From: Pseudoroseomonas cervicalis
Lineage (GTDB): Bacteria; Pseudomonadota; Alphaproteobacteria; Acetobacterales; Acetobacteraceae
DNA: 64,000 bases
Direction of reading: 5' to 3'
Assembly: GCF_030818485.1 (NCBI RefSeq)
Contig: NZ_JAUTAJ010000004.1
Location: 496,001-560,000, forward strand
Shown here: in pieces, positions 1 through 8,385 of the stretch
Numbering within the stretch: the first letter of the stretch is position 1
Layout: every line of letters starts with the position of its first letter
Notes under the pieces: generated by a model
Told to the model about the DNA's origin: nothing
Seen by the model: only the letters and a program-made list of their open reading frames with translations
Database searches by the model: none
Program-made: the position numbers and the translations under genes

Positions 1-14
1 TGGATCGCGGTCAT
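1..14 (-). CDS. 5' end of a divergent gene, product unknown
   Basis: Only the first four codons or so lie in the window. On the minus strand an ATG at 14 is preceded, after four bases, by a perfect Shine-Dalgarno AGGAGG (19-24). The gene is divergent from the LysR-type regulator at 131, the usual arrangement for a LysR target, so it may be the regulated gene. Nothing can be said about the product. Confidence 0.35.
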
Positions 15-130
15 GGGACCTCCTGAGCCTGTGCGGCGCGCTGGCGCCGCCTGAGGCCCGGGAGGTAGTCCCTTGCGCCAAACGTCTGAATGCGCGCTGG
101 ATGACCGGCTCGATTGCAGGATCTGAAAGA

Positions 131-1060
131 ATGGACCGGCTGGACGCGATGGCGCTGGCGCTGGCGGCGCTGGAGGAGGGGTCGCTGGCCGCCGCCGCGC
201 GGCGCCTCGGCCGCTCGGCGGCGGCGGCCACCCGCGCCGTCGCGATGCTGGAGGCGGAGGCGGGCGAGGCGCTGCTGCTGCGCTCCACCCGTGGCCTGCG
301 CCCGACCGAGGCCGGGGAGCGCCACGCCAGCGCCTGGCGCGACGCGCTCGCCCGCCTGGCGGAGGCGCGGCGCGACGCGGCGCCCGGCGCCATCGCGGGC
401 CCCCTGGTGCTGACCGCGCCGGAGCTGTTCGGGCGCCTGGCCGTGGCGCCGGTGCTGGAGGGTTTCCTGGCGGCGCATCCGGCGGTCTCGGCACGGCTGC
501 TGCTGCTGAACCGGATGGCCGATCTGCTGGCCGAGGGCATCGACCTCGCCATCCGCCTGGCGCCGCTGGCCGACAGCCAGCTGGTCTCGGCGCGGCTGGG
601 GGAGGTGCAGCCGGTGCTCTGCGCCGCGCCCGCCTATCTCGACCGCCATGGCGCGCCGGGCGCGCCCGCCGAGCTGGAGGGCCATGCCTGCATCGGGCTG
701 AACCCGGATGGCCATCGCGAGCTGTGGAGCTTCCGCCAGCGCCCTGGCAGCGGCGGGTTGCGCTCGGTGCCGGTGCAGACACGGCTTTCCGTCACCAGCG
801 CCGCCGCGGCGCTGGAGGCCGCCCTGCGCGGCGCCGGGCTGGTGCGGGCGCTGAGCTACCAGGTGGCGGCACCGCTGGCCGAGGGCAGGCTGCGCCGCGT
901 GCTGGTGCCCTGGATGCCGGAGGCGGTGCCGGTGGCGATGCTGTTCCGCCCGCATCCGCGCCCCTGGTCGCCGGTGCGCGGCTTTGTCGACCATGCGGTG
1001 CCGCGGCTGCGGGCGGAGCTGGCGCGGATCGCGGCGGTGATGCGGGGGCTGGAGGGGTAG
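131..1060 (+). CDS. LysR family transcriptional regulator
   Basis: A 309-residue DNA-binding regulator of the usual LysR length. The winged helix-turn-helix fills residues 1-60 (MDRLDAMALALAALEEGSL opening, then the AAARRLGRS recognition region), followed by a periplasmic-binding-protein-like effector domain from about residue 88 to 300. The reading frame is open from 101, but the ATG at 131 gives the canonical LysR N-terminus and was chosen. The helix-turn-helix is unusually alanine-rich, as expected at this base composition. It is divergent from the gene starting at 14 and convergent with coaE, six bases away. The effector cannot be deduced; the overall look is of the CrgA/DsdC-like LysR group that usually represses or activates a neighbouring enzyme gene. 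Confidence 0.9.
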   Translation: MDRLDAMALALAALEEGSLAAAARRLGRSAAAATRAVAMLEAEAGEALLLRSTRGLRPTEAGERHASAWRDALARLAEARRDAAPGAIAGPLVLTAPELFGRLAVAPVLEGFLAAHPAVSARLLLLNRMADLLAEGIDLAIRLAPLADSQLVSARLGEVQPVLCAAPAYLDRHGAPGAPAELEGHACIGLNPDGHRELWSFRQRPGSGGLRSVPVQTRLSVTSAAAALEAALRGAGLVRALSYQVAAPLAEGRLRRVLVPWMPEAVPVAMLFRPHPRPWSPVRGFVDHAVPRLRAELARIAAVMRGLEG

Positions 1061-1066
1061 GGGGGC

Positions 1067-1651
1067 CTACCGGTACCGCTCCAGCAGCCGCCGGATCGCC
1101 CGCCGCGCATGGGCGCGCGACAGGCCGGTGCGGATGACATGGTCGGCGCGGCGGCGCTTCTCGGCATCCGGCGTCTGGCGGGCCAGGATGGCGGCCAGCC
1201 GCTCCGGCGTCATGCCCGGGCGGCGCAGCACCCGCGCCCGCTGCGTCGCGGCGGGGGCGGAGACCACCACCACCGCGTCGCAGCGCGCCTCGCCGCGCGT
1301 CTCGAACAGCAGCGGGATGTCCAGCACTACCAGGCGCCGGCCGGCGCGCCGGGCGCGGGCCAGGAAGCGGCGCTCCTCGTCGCGCACCAGCGGGTGGACG
1401 ATGCGCTCCAGCCGCGCCAGCGCCGCGCGGTCGCCGAGCACGGCGCGGCGCAGCGCCTCGCGGTCCACCGCGCCGTCGCGCAAGGTGCCGGGAAAGGCGC
1501 GGCCGATCGGCGCCACGGCGCGGCCGCCTTTGGCCTGCAGCCGGTGCACCGCGGCATCGGCGTCGAAGACCGGCACGCCATGGCGGCGGAAGGTGGCGGC
1601 GGCGGTGGATTTGCCCATGCCGATGCCGCCGGTCAGGCCGAGGATCTTCAC
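1067..1651 (-). CDS. coaE: Dephospho-CoA kinase
   Basis: Catalyses the last step of coenzyme A synthesis, ATP-dependent 3'-phosphorylation of dephospho-CoA, in the cytoplasm. The 194-residue protein has the P-loop GGIGMGKST at residues 8-16, the DADAAVH motif at 30-36 and the DIPLLFE motif near 111-117, all typical of CoaE, and matches the family length. The start is a GTG at 1651 preceded by GGGAGG; longer readings of the frame run back inside aroE. It lies 19 bases downstream of aroE on the same strand, the conserved alphaproteobacterial aroE-coaE pairing, so the two are probably co-transcribed. Confidence 0.95.
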   Translation of the reverse strand: MKILGLTGGIGMGKSTAAATFRRHGVPVFDADAAVHRLQAKGGRAVAPIGRAFPGTLRDGAVDREALRRAVLGDRAALARLERIVHPLVRDEERRFLARARRAGRRLVVLDIPLLFETRGEARCDAVVVVSAPAATQRARVLRRPGMTPERLAAILARQTPDAEKRRRADHVIRTGLSRAHARRAIRRLLERYR

Positions 1652-1670
1652 CGCCCGCCCTCCCGCCCGC

Positions 1671-2513
1671 TCAGGCGGTTTTCGGGATGTCGGCGGCGAG
1701 CAGGGCGCGCAGCTCGGCATCGACCGCGGGACGGGCGCCGAACCAGGCCTCGAAGCCCGGCCGCGCCTGGTGCAGCAGCATGCCGAGCCCATCCACCGCC
1801 CGCAGCCCGCGGGCGCGGGCGGCGGCCAGCAGCGGTGTCTCCAGCGGCACATAGACGGCGTCCGCCACCACGGCGCGGGCCGGCAGCGGCGCCAGGTCGA
1901 GGGCCAGCGGCGGCTGGCCGGCCATGCCGAGGCTGGTGGTGTTGACCAGCAGCGCGGCCTCCGCCAGCGGCGGGGCGTCCGCCACCGCGATGGGGCCGCC
2001 AAGCGCGGCGGCCAGCGCCTCGGCCCGGTCGCGGCTGCGGTTGACCAGGGTGAGGCGCGGGCAGCCGGCATCGAGCAGCGCGGCGGCGATGGCGCGCGCC
2101 GCGCCGCCGGCGCCCAGCAGCACGGCCGGGCCGTCACCGGCCTGCCAGCCCGGCGCCTGCTCGCGCACGCTTTCCAGGAAGCCGAAGCCGTCGGTGTTGC
2201 TGCCCTCGATGCGGCCGTCGCGGAACACCAGCGTGTTCACCGCCCCGGCGCGGCGCGCCGTGGGGTCGACCGAATCGCAGAGCGCGAAGGCCGTCTCCTT
2301 GTGCGGGATGGTCACATTGGCGCCGCGGAAGCCGAGCTTCACCAGGGCGCGCACCGAATCGGCGAAATCGGCCGGCTGCACGGGCAGCGGCATGTAGGCG
2401 CCGTCGATGCCGTGCCGCTTCAGCCAATGGCCATGCAACAGGGGGGAGCGCGAATGCGCGACGGGCCAGCCGAGAACGCCCGCCAGCCGCGCCTTGCCGG
2501 ACTGGATCGTCAT
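1671..2513 (-). CDS. aroE: Shikimate dehydrogenase (NADP+)
   Basis: Reduces 3-dehydroshikimate to shikimate with NADPH in aromatic amino acid synthesis. The 280-residue protein shows the substrate-binding [10 protein letters not shown] segment (residues 21-30), the catalytic-lysine motif NVTIPHKE with Lys72, the Rossmann glycine loop GAGGAARAI, the NADP-phosphate binding NRSRDRAE and the late NTTSLGM motif, in the expected order. ATG at 2513 was chosen; the frame is open to 2621 but the extra 36 residues have no family counterpart. First gene of the aroE-coaE pair, divergent from gshB across 131 bases. Confidence 0.95.
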   Translation of the reverse strand: MTIQSGKARLAGVLGWPVAHSRSPLLHGHWLKRHGIDGAYMPLPVQPADFADSVRALVKLGFRGANVTIPHKETAFALCDSVDPTARRAGAVNTLVFRDGRIEGSNTDGFGFLESVREQAPGWQAGDGPAVLLGAGGAARAIAAALLDAGCPRLTLVNRSRDRAEALAAALGGPIAVADAPPLAEAALLVNTTSLGMAGQPPLALDLAPLPARAVVADAVYVPLETPLLAAARARGLRAVDGLGMLLHQARPGFEAWFGARPAVDAELRALLAADIPKTA

Positions 2514-2644
2514 GCCGGCATGATTCGGGCGTCCGGCCGCCCGGTCAATGGCGCGCGGCGCGGGCCGGGGCACCCCCCTGGTATTCCGCGCCCGGCAATG
2601 CCACCACTGCGGGCGACGCAAGACGCAGGCACGGAGCCTTATCC

Positions 2645-3589
2645 ATGGCCAAGGGTTTGAAGGTCGCGGTCCAGATGGACCCGATCCAGGGGATCAACAT
2701 CGACGGCGACAGCACCTTCGCGCTGATGCTGGAGGCCCAGGCGCGCGGCCACCTTCTCTGGCACTACCATGTGAAGGACCTGACGCTGGCCTCGGGCCGC
2801 GTGCTGGCCCGCATGCAGCCGGTCGAGGTGCGGCGCGAGAAGGGCAACCACTTCACCCTGGGGGAGTCGGCGCTGCACGACCTCTCCACCATGGATGTGG
2901 TGCTGATGCGGCAGGACCCGCCCTTCGACATGGCCTATATCACGGCCACCCATATCCTGGAGCACATCCACCCGAAGACCCTGGTGGTGAACGACCCGGC
3001 GCATGTGCGCAACGCGCCGGAGAAGCTGTTCGTCATGCAGTTCCCGGAGCTGATGCCGGACACCATCATCACGCATGACCCGCAGGAGGTGCGCGCCTTC
3101 CGCAAGAAGCATGGCGACATCATCGTCAAGCCGCTGTTCGGCAATGGCGGGGCCGGCGTGTTCCACCTGCGCCCCGAGGATGGCAACCTGAACGCGCTGC
3201 TCGAGCTCTATGCCGAGCGCTCGCGCGAGCCGCTAATGATCCAGCAATACCTGCCCGCGGTGCGCAAGGGCGACAAGCGCATCATCCTGGTCGACGGCGT
3301 CGCCATGGGCGCCATCAACCGCGTGCCGGCGGAGGGCGAGAGCCGCTCCAACATGCATGTCGGCGGCCGTCCCGAGGCGGTGGCGCTGACCCCGCGCGAC
3401 CGCGAGATCTGCGAGCGCATCGGGCCGGAGCTGAAGGCGCGCGGGCTGATCTTCGTGGGCATCGACGTGATCGGCGACTACCTGACCGAGATCAACGTCA
3501 CCTCGCCCACCGGGCTGCAGGAGCTGGCGCGCTTCGACGGCATCCATCTCGAGAAGGCGATCTGGGACGCCATCGAGAGCAAGCGCTGA
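2645..3589 (+). CDS. gshB: Glutathione synthase
   Basis: ATP-grasp ligase joining gamma-glutamylcysteine and glycine to form glutathione. The 314 residues match the proteobacterial GshB length. Visible features are the opening [18 protein letters not shown], the DPPFDMAYI segment, the flexible ATP-binding loop [11 protein letters not shown] and the C-terminal [11 protein letters not shown] that binds magnesium and substrate. It starts with the ATG at 2645. The partner gshA is not nearby, which is normal in alphaproteobacteria. A strong hairpin follows the stop codon. Confidence 0.96.
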   Translation: MAKGLKVAVQMDPIQGINIDGDSTFALMLEAQARGHLLWHYHVKDLTLASGRVLARMQPVEVRREKGNHFTLGESALHDLSTMDVVLMRQDPPFDMAYITATHILEHIHPKTLVVNDPAHVRNAPEKLFVMQFPELMPDTIITHDPQEVRAFRKKHGDIIVKPLFGNGGAGVFHLRPEDGNLNALLELYAERSREPLMIQQYLPAVRKGDKRIILVDGVAMGAINRVPAEGESRSNMHVGGRPEAVALTPRDREICERIGPELKARGLIFVGIDVIGDYLTEINVTSPTGLQELARFDGIHLEKAIWDAIESKR

Positions 3590-3596
3590 GCCATGT

Positions 3597-3622
3597 GCGG
3601 CCGGGACCCCGTTCCCGGCCGC
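3597..3622. terminator. Hairpin between convergent gshB and cytochrome b561 genes
   Basis: Perfect 10-bp arms GCGGCCGGGA (3597-3606) and TCCCGGCCGC (3613-3622) enclose a 6-base loop, seven bases after the gshB stop and nine before the stop of the convergent gene. There is no T tract on either strand, so it is a candidate bidirectional terminator or 3' stabiliser rather than a textbook one. Confidence 0.5.
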
Positions 3623-3631
3623 GCCGCCGGG

Positions 3632-4156
3632 TCAGAAGCCCATGCGGCGCAGCGTGTCGTCGCGCCGCACCAAAGTGTGCCAGGCGGCGGCGCCGATATG
3701 GGCCAGCAGCAGCAGCAGCAGGGCCAGCGCCATCCAGCCATGCAGCGCGGTGAGCAGTGGCGCCAGCGCCTGGTCCGGGCCAACCGGGCTCGGCACCGGG
3801 ACCAGGTCGAAGGCCTTCAGCGGGAAGCCCCAGGCATTGGTGGCCATCAGCCCGACCGGCGGCATGGCCAGCAGCAGGGCGTAGAGCGCCGCATGGTTGG
3901 CCGCCGCCGCGCGGTGCATCCAGCGCGGCAAGGGCGGGTGGATCGGCGGCGGCGGGTGGCGCCAGCGCCAGGCCAGCCGCAGCAGCGTGAGCAGGAACAG
4001 CGTCACGCCCAGGCTTTCATGCAGATTGTACAGGCGCAGCTTGAAGGCCTCGTCCGGCGGCGGGGCCCAGGCCAGCCAGAAGCCCAGCATGCCGATTACC
4101 AGGATCGCCAGGGCGGTCACCCAGTGCAGCAGCCGGGCCAGGATGGTGTAGCGCAT
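3632..4156 (-). CDS. Cytochrome b561 family membrane protein
   Basis: A 174-residue membrane cytochrome with four predicted transmembrane helices, related to E. coli CybB. Candidate haem-ligand histidines sit in helix contexts ARLLHWVTA, YNLHESLGV, ANHAALYAL and LTALHGWMA, the CybB pattern. It probably moves electrons from the quinone pool to an unknown acceptor such as superoxide or a periplasmic partner. ATG at 4156 is preceded by GGGAGGA at seven bases, deciding the start. It is divergent from and almost abutting the DUF429-like gene, whose start codon overlaps this gene's ribosome-binding site, and convergent with gshB. Confidence 0.9.
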   Translation of the reverse strand: MRYTILARLLHWVTALAILVIGMLGFWLAWAPPPDEAFKLRLYNLHESLGVTLFLLTLLRLAWRWRHPPPPIHPPLPRWMHRAAAANHAALYALLLAMPPVGLMATNAWGFPLKAFDLVPVPSPVGPDQALAPLLTALHGWMALALLLLLLAHIGAAAWHTLVRRDDTLRRMGF

Positions 4157-4169
4157 GCGGGGTCCTCCC

Positions 4170-5117
4170 ATGGCGGATGATACACCGATGATCGCCGCGC
4201 ATGCGGATTGGAGCGTCGATCCGCGCAAGCGCTGGGTCAGCATCGCGCGACGCCGCGCCAGGGGCGACTGGCGGGCCGAGGCGCCGCGCCCGGTGGGCGA
4301 CCCGGCGGCGCTGGTGGCCGGGCTGCTGGCGGAGGGGGTGCCGCTGGCGCTCGGCCTCGACCTGCCGCTGGGCCTGCCGCGCCTCTATGCGGCGGGGCGG
4401 GGGGAGGCGGATTTCCCCGCCTTCCTGCGCGGGCTGACGGCCAGCCCGGATTTCTTCCTGGTCAGCCCGACGCTGGAGACGGTGACCACAGCGCGCCCCT
4501 TCTACCCGGCGCGCGGGCTGCGCGGCATGACGCGCGCCGCGCATGCGGCGGCGCTGGGCCTCGGGGGCGCGGCCGGGCTCAGCCGCTGGTGCGACCGGGC
4601 GACGGTGGAGCGCCCGGCCGGTGCGCCGCTGTTCTGGACGCTGGGGGCCAACCAGACCGGCAAGGCGGCGATCAGCGCCTGGCGGGACTGGCTGGCGCCG
4701 GCCCTGTCCAGCAGCGCGCCGCTGCGCTTCTGGCCCTTCGAGGGCGGGCTGCACGCGCTGCTGGCGCCGGGCCGGGCGGTGCTGGCCGAGGTCTATCCGG
4801 CCGAGGCGATGCGGCATCTGGGCGTGCGGCTGTCGGGCAGCAAGCGGCTGCGGGAGGCGCGGCGCGCCGCCGGCCCCGATCTGCGGCTGGCGATGGCGCG
4901 GCTGGGCGTGGTGGCCTCCGCGCCGCTGGCCCTGGCGGTGGAGGAGGGGTTCGGCGCCGATGCGGTGGGCGAGGACCGCTTCGACAGCGTGCTGGGGCTG
5001 TTGTGCCTGGTGGCCGTGCTGGACGGAGCGCGCCCCGATTTCGTGCCCGACGACCCCTGGATCCGCCGCTGGGAGGGCTGGGTGCTGGGCCAGACCGCGC
5101 TGCCCAATCTGAACTGA
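4170..5117 (+). CDS. DUF429-like protein (predicted RNase H fold)
   Basis: A 315-residue protein of unclear role. The opening ADWSVDPRKRWVSIA, the LALGLDLPLGLP segment and AEVYPAEAMRHLG resemble DUF429 proteins, predicted to have an RNase H-like fold with acidic residues at the active site. A late DSVLGLLCLVAVLDG segment also fits. The first start codon is ATG 4170; ATG 4188 is an alternative, and neither has a good Shine-Dalgarno because the divergent gene's ribosome-binding site occupies the same bases. The family assignment is from remembered motif shape only; no biochemical role should be assumed. Confidence 0.75.
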   Translation: MADDTPMIAAHADWSVDPRKRWVSIARRRARGDWRAEAPRPVGDPAALVAGLLAEGVPLALGLDLPLGLPRLYAAGRGEADFPAFLRGLTASPDFFLVSPTLETVTTARPFYPARGLRGMTRAAHAAALGLGGAAGLSRWCDRATVERPAGAPLFWTLGANQTGKAAISAWRDWLAPALSSSAPLRFWPFEGGLHALLAPGRAVLAEVYPAEAMRHLGVRLSGSKRLREARRAAGPDLRLAMARLGVVASAPLALAVEEGFGADAVGEDRFDSVLGLLCLVAVLDGARPDFVPDDPWIRRWEGWVLGQTALPNLN

Positions 5118-5126
5118 AGGCGGGGT

Positions 5127-5149
5127 CCGGGGGGACCCTGTCCCCCCGG
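5127..5149. terminator. GC hairpin of the GGGGAC-N3-GTCCCC type
   Basis: Ten-bp perfect arms CCGGGGGGAC and GTCCCCCCGG around a 3-base loop, nine bases after the DUF429-like stop and eight before the stop of convergent panE. Near-identical hairpins occur at 31239-31263 and 48367-48387, so this is a recurring 3'-end structure. It probably terminates or insulates transcription from both sides. Confidence 0.5.
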
Positions 5150-5156
5150 CCTTGTC

Positions 5157-6138
5157 TTACTGCGGCTTGTAGAGCCCTGCCGCCGTCGCCGCCTGTGTGG
5201 CCAAGGCCACCGACAGGTCGAGGGTCGGCGTCTCCACCCCCGCCAGCCGGGCCAGTTCCAGCGGCACGCGGAACAGGGCGTCGATCTCCATCGGCCGCCC
5301 GAGTTCCAGGTCCTGCAGGATGGAGGGCTTGTGGGCGAGCTTGGAGGAGGCGGCGATGCGCTTCTCCAGCTCGAATTCGAAGCCCTGGCCGAGCGCCTCG
5401 GCGATCGCCATCGCCTCCTGCATCGCCCGCTTGATGGCCGCCCGCACCGCCGGGTCGGCCAGCGTGCCGCCGATGCCCTGGCGGGAGAGGATGGTGAAGG
5501 GCCCCCTGGGCGAGGTTGCCCATCAGCTTCATCCAGACCTCGCGGCGGATCGAGGGCGTCACCTCGCCGGAGACGCCGCCGGCGCTCAGCGCGTCGGCCA
5601 GGGCCTGGGCGCGGGGGGAGAGGCTGCCATCGATCTCGCCCAGGATGACGCGGTTGTTGGCGTGCTCGACCTTCACCACGCCCGGCTCGGTGACGGTGCA
5701 GGCGGAGTAGACGACGCCGCCGAGCGTGCGCTCCACGCCGATGGCGCGGCGCACCGCATCGCCCGGATCAACCGCCGGCAGGCGGCGTCCGTCCAGCGCG
5801 CCGCCATGGCGGTCGAAATACCACCAGGGGATGCCGTTCATGACGAAGGCGACGGTGGTGTCGGGCCCGAGCAGCGGCGCGATGGATTCCGCCACCTGCG
5901 GCAGGGAGGGCGCCTTGACGGTGACGATGACGGCGTCCTGCGGGCCGAGCTCGGCGGCGCTGCCGGCGGCAACCCGCACCTCGAAGCGGCCATCCGGCGC
6001 CTCGATGGCCAGGCCCTTGCGGCGGATGGCGTCGAGCTGGGCGCCGCGGGCGACGACGCTGGTCTCGGCGCCGCCACGGGCCAGCCGCACCGCCAGATGG
6101 CCGCCGATGGCGCCGGCGCCGAACACGCAGATCTTCAT
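5157..6138 (-). pseudogene. panE: 2-dehydropantoate 2-reductase, split by a +1 frameshift
   Basis: Ketopantoate reductase (PanE/ApbA), NADPH-dependent step of pantothenate synthesis. Frame one gives about 211 residues: Rossmann motif FGAGAIGG, VTVKAPSL, FVMNGIPWW and VWMKLMGNLAQG. The rest (about 115 residues, RAAIKRAMQEAMAIAEALG onward) is in another frame. The span is 982 bases, one more than a multiple of three. Removing one C from the C5 run at 5502-5506 gives an unbroken GNLAQGPFTILSRQGIGG, a normal PanE core. So this is either a sequencing error or a very recent mutation; no second lesion is visible. ATG 6138 is the start. It follows the M20 hydrolase by 11 bases and is probably in its operon. 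Confidence 0.88.
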
Positions 6139-6149
6139 GGGCTTGCCTT

Positions 6150-7349
6150 TCACGCGGCGCGGGTCAGCAGGTCGAGGGCGATGCGCGACAGCGCCTCGAC
6201 ACCGGCCGGGATGCAGCCCTCATCGGGCTGGTAGTCGGCATTGTGCAGCCGGTCGTCGCGCCCCGGCGCGCCGCTGCCGATGCCGAGCTGGAAGGCGGGG
6301 ACCCGCTCGGCGAAGGCGGAGAAATCCTCCGAACCCATGCTGGGCTGGCCCTCGCTGATCGCCTCGGCGCCGAATTGCGCGGCGAGCGAGCGCAGCGCCG
6401 GGTCGAGCACGCGGTCGCTGTTGACCAGGGGCGGCACCATGCGGCGGTACTCGAAGCTGGCGGTGACGCGCAGGCCGGTCTCGATGCCCTGGATCAGCCG
6501 GCGCAGCGCGGCCTCGGCGGTGTCGCGCGCCTCGGGCTGCAGGGTGCGCACCGTGCCCTTCAGCTGCACCCGCTCGGGGATGATGTTGTAGGTGGTGCCG
6601 CCGACCGACTGGCCGATGGTGACCACCGCCGGGTGCAGCGGCTTGACCTCGCGCGAGACCACGGTCTGCGCCTGGGTGACGAAATGCGCCGCCGCGACGA
6701 TCGGGTCGACCGCCGCATAGGGGTGGGCGGCATGGCCAGAGCGGCCGCGCAGCGTCAGGTCGAACAGGTCGGAGGCGGCGAGGCAGGCGCCGCGGACGAA
6801 GCCGAATCGGCCGACCGGCGTGTCGGGATGGTTGTGGAAGCCGAGCGCCAGGTCGATGCCCTCCGCCGCGCCATCGGCGATCATGGCGGCGGCGCCCTGC
6901 AGGGTCTCCTCGGCCGGCTGGAAGACCAGCACGACGCGCCCGGCCAGGCGGGGGGCCAGCTCCTTCAGGATGGCGGCGACGCCGAGCAGGGTCACCGTAT
7001 GAATGTCATGCCCGCAGGCATGCATCTTCCCCGGCACGGTGGAGGCGTAGGCCAGGCCGGTCTCCTCCTGGATCGGCAGCGCGTCCATGTCGGCGCGGAT
7101 GGCGAGCGTCGGGCCCGGCCGGCCGCCCTCGATCAGGCCGAGGATGCCGGTGCGACCAATGCCGGTCCGATGCGGAATGCCGAGGCGCGACAGCTCGGCG
7201 GCGACCAGGCCGGCGGTGCGGGTCTCCTCGAAGGCCAGTTCCGGATGGGCGTGGATGTCGCGGCGCAGCGCGACCAGCTGGGGGGCCAGGCTGGCGGCCG
7301 CCTGGCGCAGCGGCCCGGCCGGGTCATTGAACAGAAATTCGTTCGTCAT
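6150..7349 (-). CDS. M20 family amidohydrolase (hippurate hydrolase / aminoacylase type)
   Basis: A 399-residue zinc amidohydrolase of the M20D group, cleaving N-acyl amino acids or related amides in the cytoplasm. Metal-site motifs are in order: LAIRADMDALP, GKMHACGHDIHTV, LVFQPAEETLQG and the C-terminal MGSEDFSAF. The dimerisation lid starts around SGHAAHPYAAVDP. ATG 7349 was chosen because it gives the family N-terminus; the frame is open to 7667 without conserved sequence. It is transcribed away from tctB and is followed at 11 bases by panE. The exact substrate cannot be read from the sequence. A 17-bp palindrome upstream (7412-7428) may control it. Confidence 0.92.
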   Translation of the reverse strand: MTNEFLFNDPAGPLRQAAASLAPQLVALRRDIHAHPELAFEETRTAGLVAAELSRLGIPHRTGIGRTGILGLIEGGRPGPTLAIRADMDALPIQEETGLAYASTVPGKMHACGHDIHTVTLLGVAAILKELAPRLAGRVVLVFQPAEETLQGAAAMIADGAAEGIDLALGFHNHPDTPVGRFGFVRGACLAASDLFDLTLRGRSGHAAHPYAAVDPIVAAAHFVTQAQTVVSREVKPLHPAVVTIGQSVGGTTYNIIPERVQLKGTVRTLQPEARDTAEAALRRLIQGIETGLRVTASFEYRRMVPPLVNSDRVLDPALRSLAAQFGAEAISEGQPSMGSEDFSAFAERVPAFQLGIGSGAPGRDDRLHNADYQPDEGCIPAGVEALSRIALDLLTRAA

Positions 7350-7776
7350 GGCTGTGGACTTCCTGATTGCACGGCCTGGGCGCGGGCGAAGATGCGTTTC
7401 TTGCGTCGTGCCGAAAGATGAACTTTCGTTAATGAAATGATGGCGCCTTGCCCCATCGCATTCCCGTGCCATAGGTTGCCTCGCATTCCGCTGAAGGGGG
7501 AGGGTGGAAAAGTGACAGCCCGCACCGCAGAGCCGGGCGTGGGGCGCATGGGACCGGTCATGGACCATGCGTGCACGGCTTTGCCCGTGATCCGGGCTGG
7601 CACCGTGAATCCATCCTGACATCGCAGCAGAATCAGCAGGGCCCTGGCGGCAGCCATCGGGGCCCATCCGGCAGGGCTGATCATGAGATCGGGGCCGCGG
7701 CGTGACGCCGCGGCTTTCGCTGTCGGCAAGTGAGGGGCGCGTGTCTGCCGCACGCGGGGTTCAAGAAGGGATCGGC
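7350..7776. other. 427-base divergent intergenic region
   Basis: No convincing gene. It separates the leftward amidohydrolase and rightward tctB, so it must hold both promoters. Its left part is the least GC-rich stretch here and contains the 17-bp palindrome at 7412-7428. Near its right end is a 10-bp dyad, GCCGCGGCGT and ACGCCGCGGC (7694-7714), followed by TTTCG, about 60 bases before tctB. This could form a leader hairpin. The short plus-strand frame through 7437-7619 has no coding character. Confidence 0.6.
7412..7428. promoter_or_regulatory. Palindromic operator candidate CGAAAG-N5-CTTTCG
   Basis: A perfect dyad CGAAAG ATGAA CTTTCG 63 bases upstream of the amidohydrolase start, in an AT-richer patch. 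The size and symmetry fit a dimeric regulator site. No regulator gene is adjacent, so the protein is unknown. Confidence 0.4.
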
Positions 7777-8370
7777 ATGAGGATCAACGCGAAAGATCTG
7801 GCCTCCGGCCTGCTGCTGCTGATATTCGCGGCGCTGGGCCTGTGGCTGAACACGGAGCATACGCTGGGCACGGCACGCCGGATGGGGCCGGGCTACATGC
7901 CGATGCTGGTGTTCTGGCTGGAGCTGGGGCTGGGCGCGATCGTGCTGGCCACCTCGTTCTTCGGCGGGCTCGACCCGCTGGAGAAGTGGACCAAGCTCGA
8001 CTTCACCACGCTGTTCGTCGGTATCGGCGCGACGCTGGTGGCCTATCCGCTGCTGGCCGCGGTGCCGGCGCTGTCGGCCAATTGGTACGCGCTCGGCATC
8101 GCGCTCGCCATCGGCTTCGGCATCACTGCGGTCAGCCCGGGCTGGCGCAAGCTGGCCTTCGTGCTGCTGGCGATGATCGTCTTCGGCATCCTGCTGGAGC
8201 AGGGCGGGCTGATGCTGGCCATCACCGCCATGGTGATCGTCTCGGCCCTGGCCGATCCGGAGCACCGTCCGCTCGGCGTCGCCGGCTGCGTGGTGTTCCT
8301 GCTGGCGCTGTGCTGGTGGGTGTTCATCTACGAGCTCGACATCCGCGTGAATGTCTGGCCGGTGTTCTGA
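7777..8370 (+). CDS. tctB: Tripartite tricarboxylate transporter small membrane subunit
   Basis: A 197-residue TctB-family membrane subunit with about five hydrophobic helices (first near residues 8-25, last near 172-190). In TTT systems TctB works with the large TctA permease and a periplasmic TctC/Bug protein to import citrate-like or other carboxylates. ATG 7777 has AAGAAGGGATC upstream. It is followed at 15 bases by tctA. No tctC accompanies the pair; the nearest Bug protein is at 47290. Confidence 0.92.
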   Translation: MRINAKDLASGLLLLIFAALGLWLNTEHTLGTARRMGPGYMPMLVFWLELGLGAIVLATSFFGGLDPLEKWTKLDFTTLFVGIGATLVAYPLLAAVPALSANWYALGIALAIGFGITAVSPGWRKLAFVLLAMIVFGILLEQGGLMLAITAMVIVSALADPEHRPLGVAGCVVFLLALCWWVFIYELDIRVNVWPVF

Positions 8371-8385
8371 GGGCGCGAAGAGACC

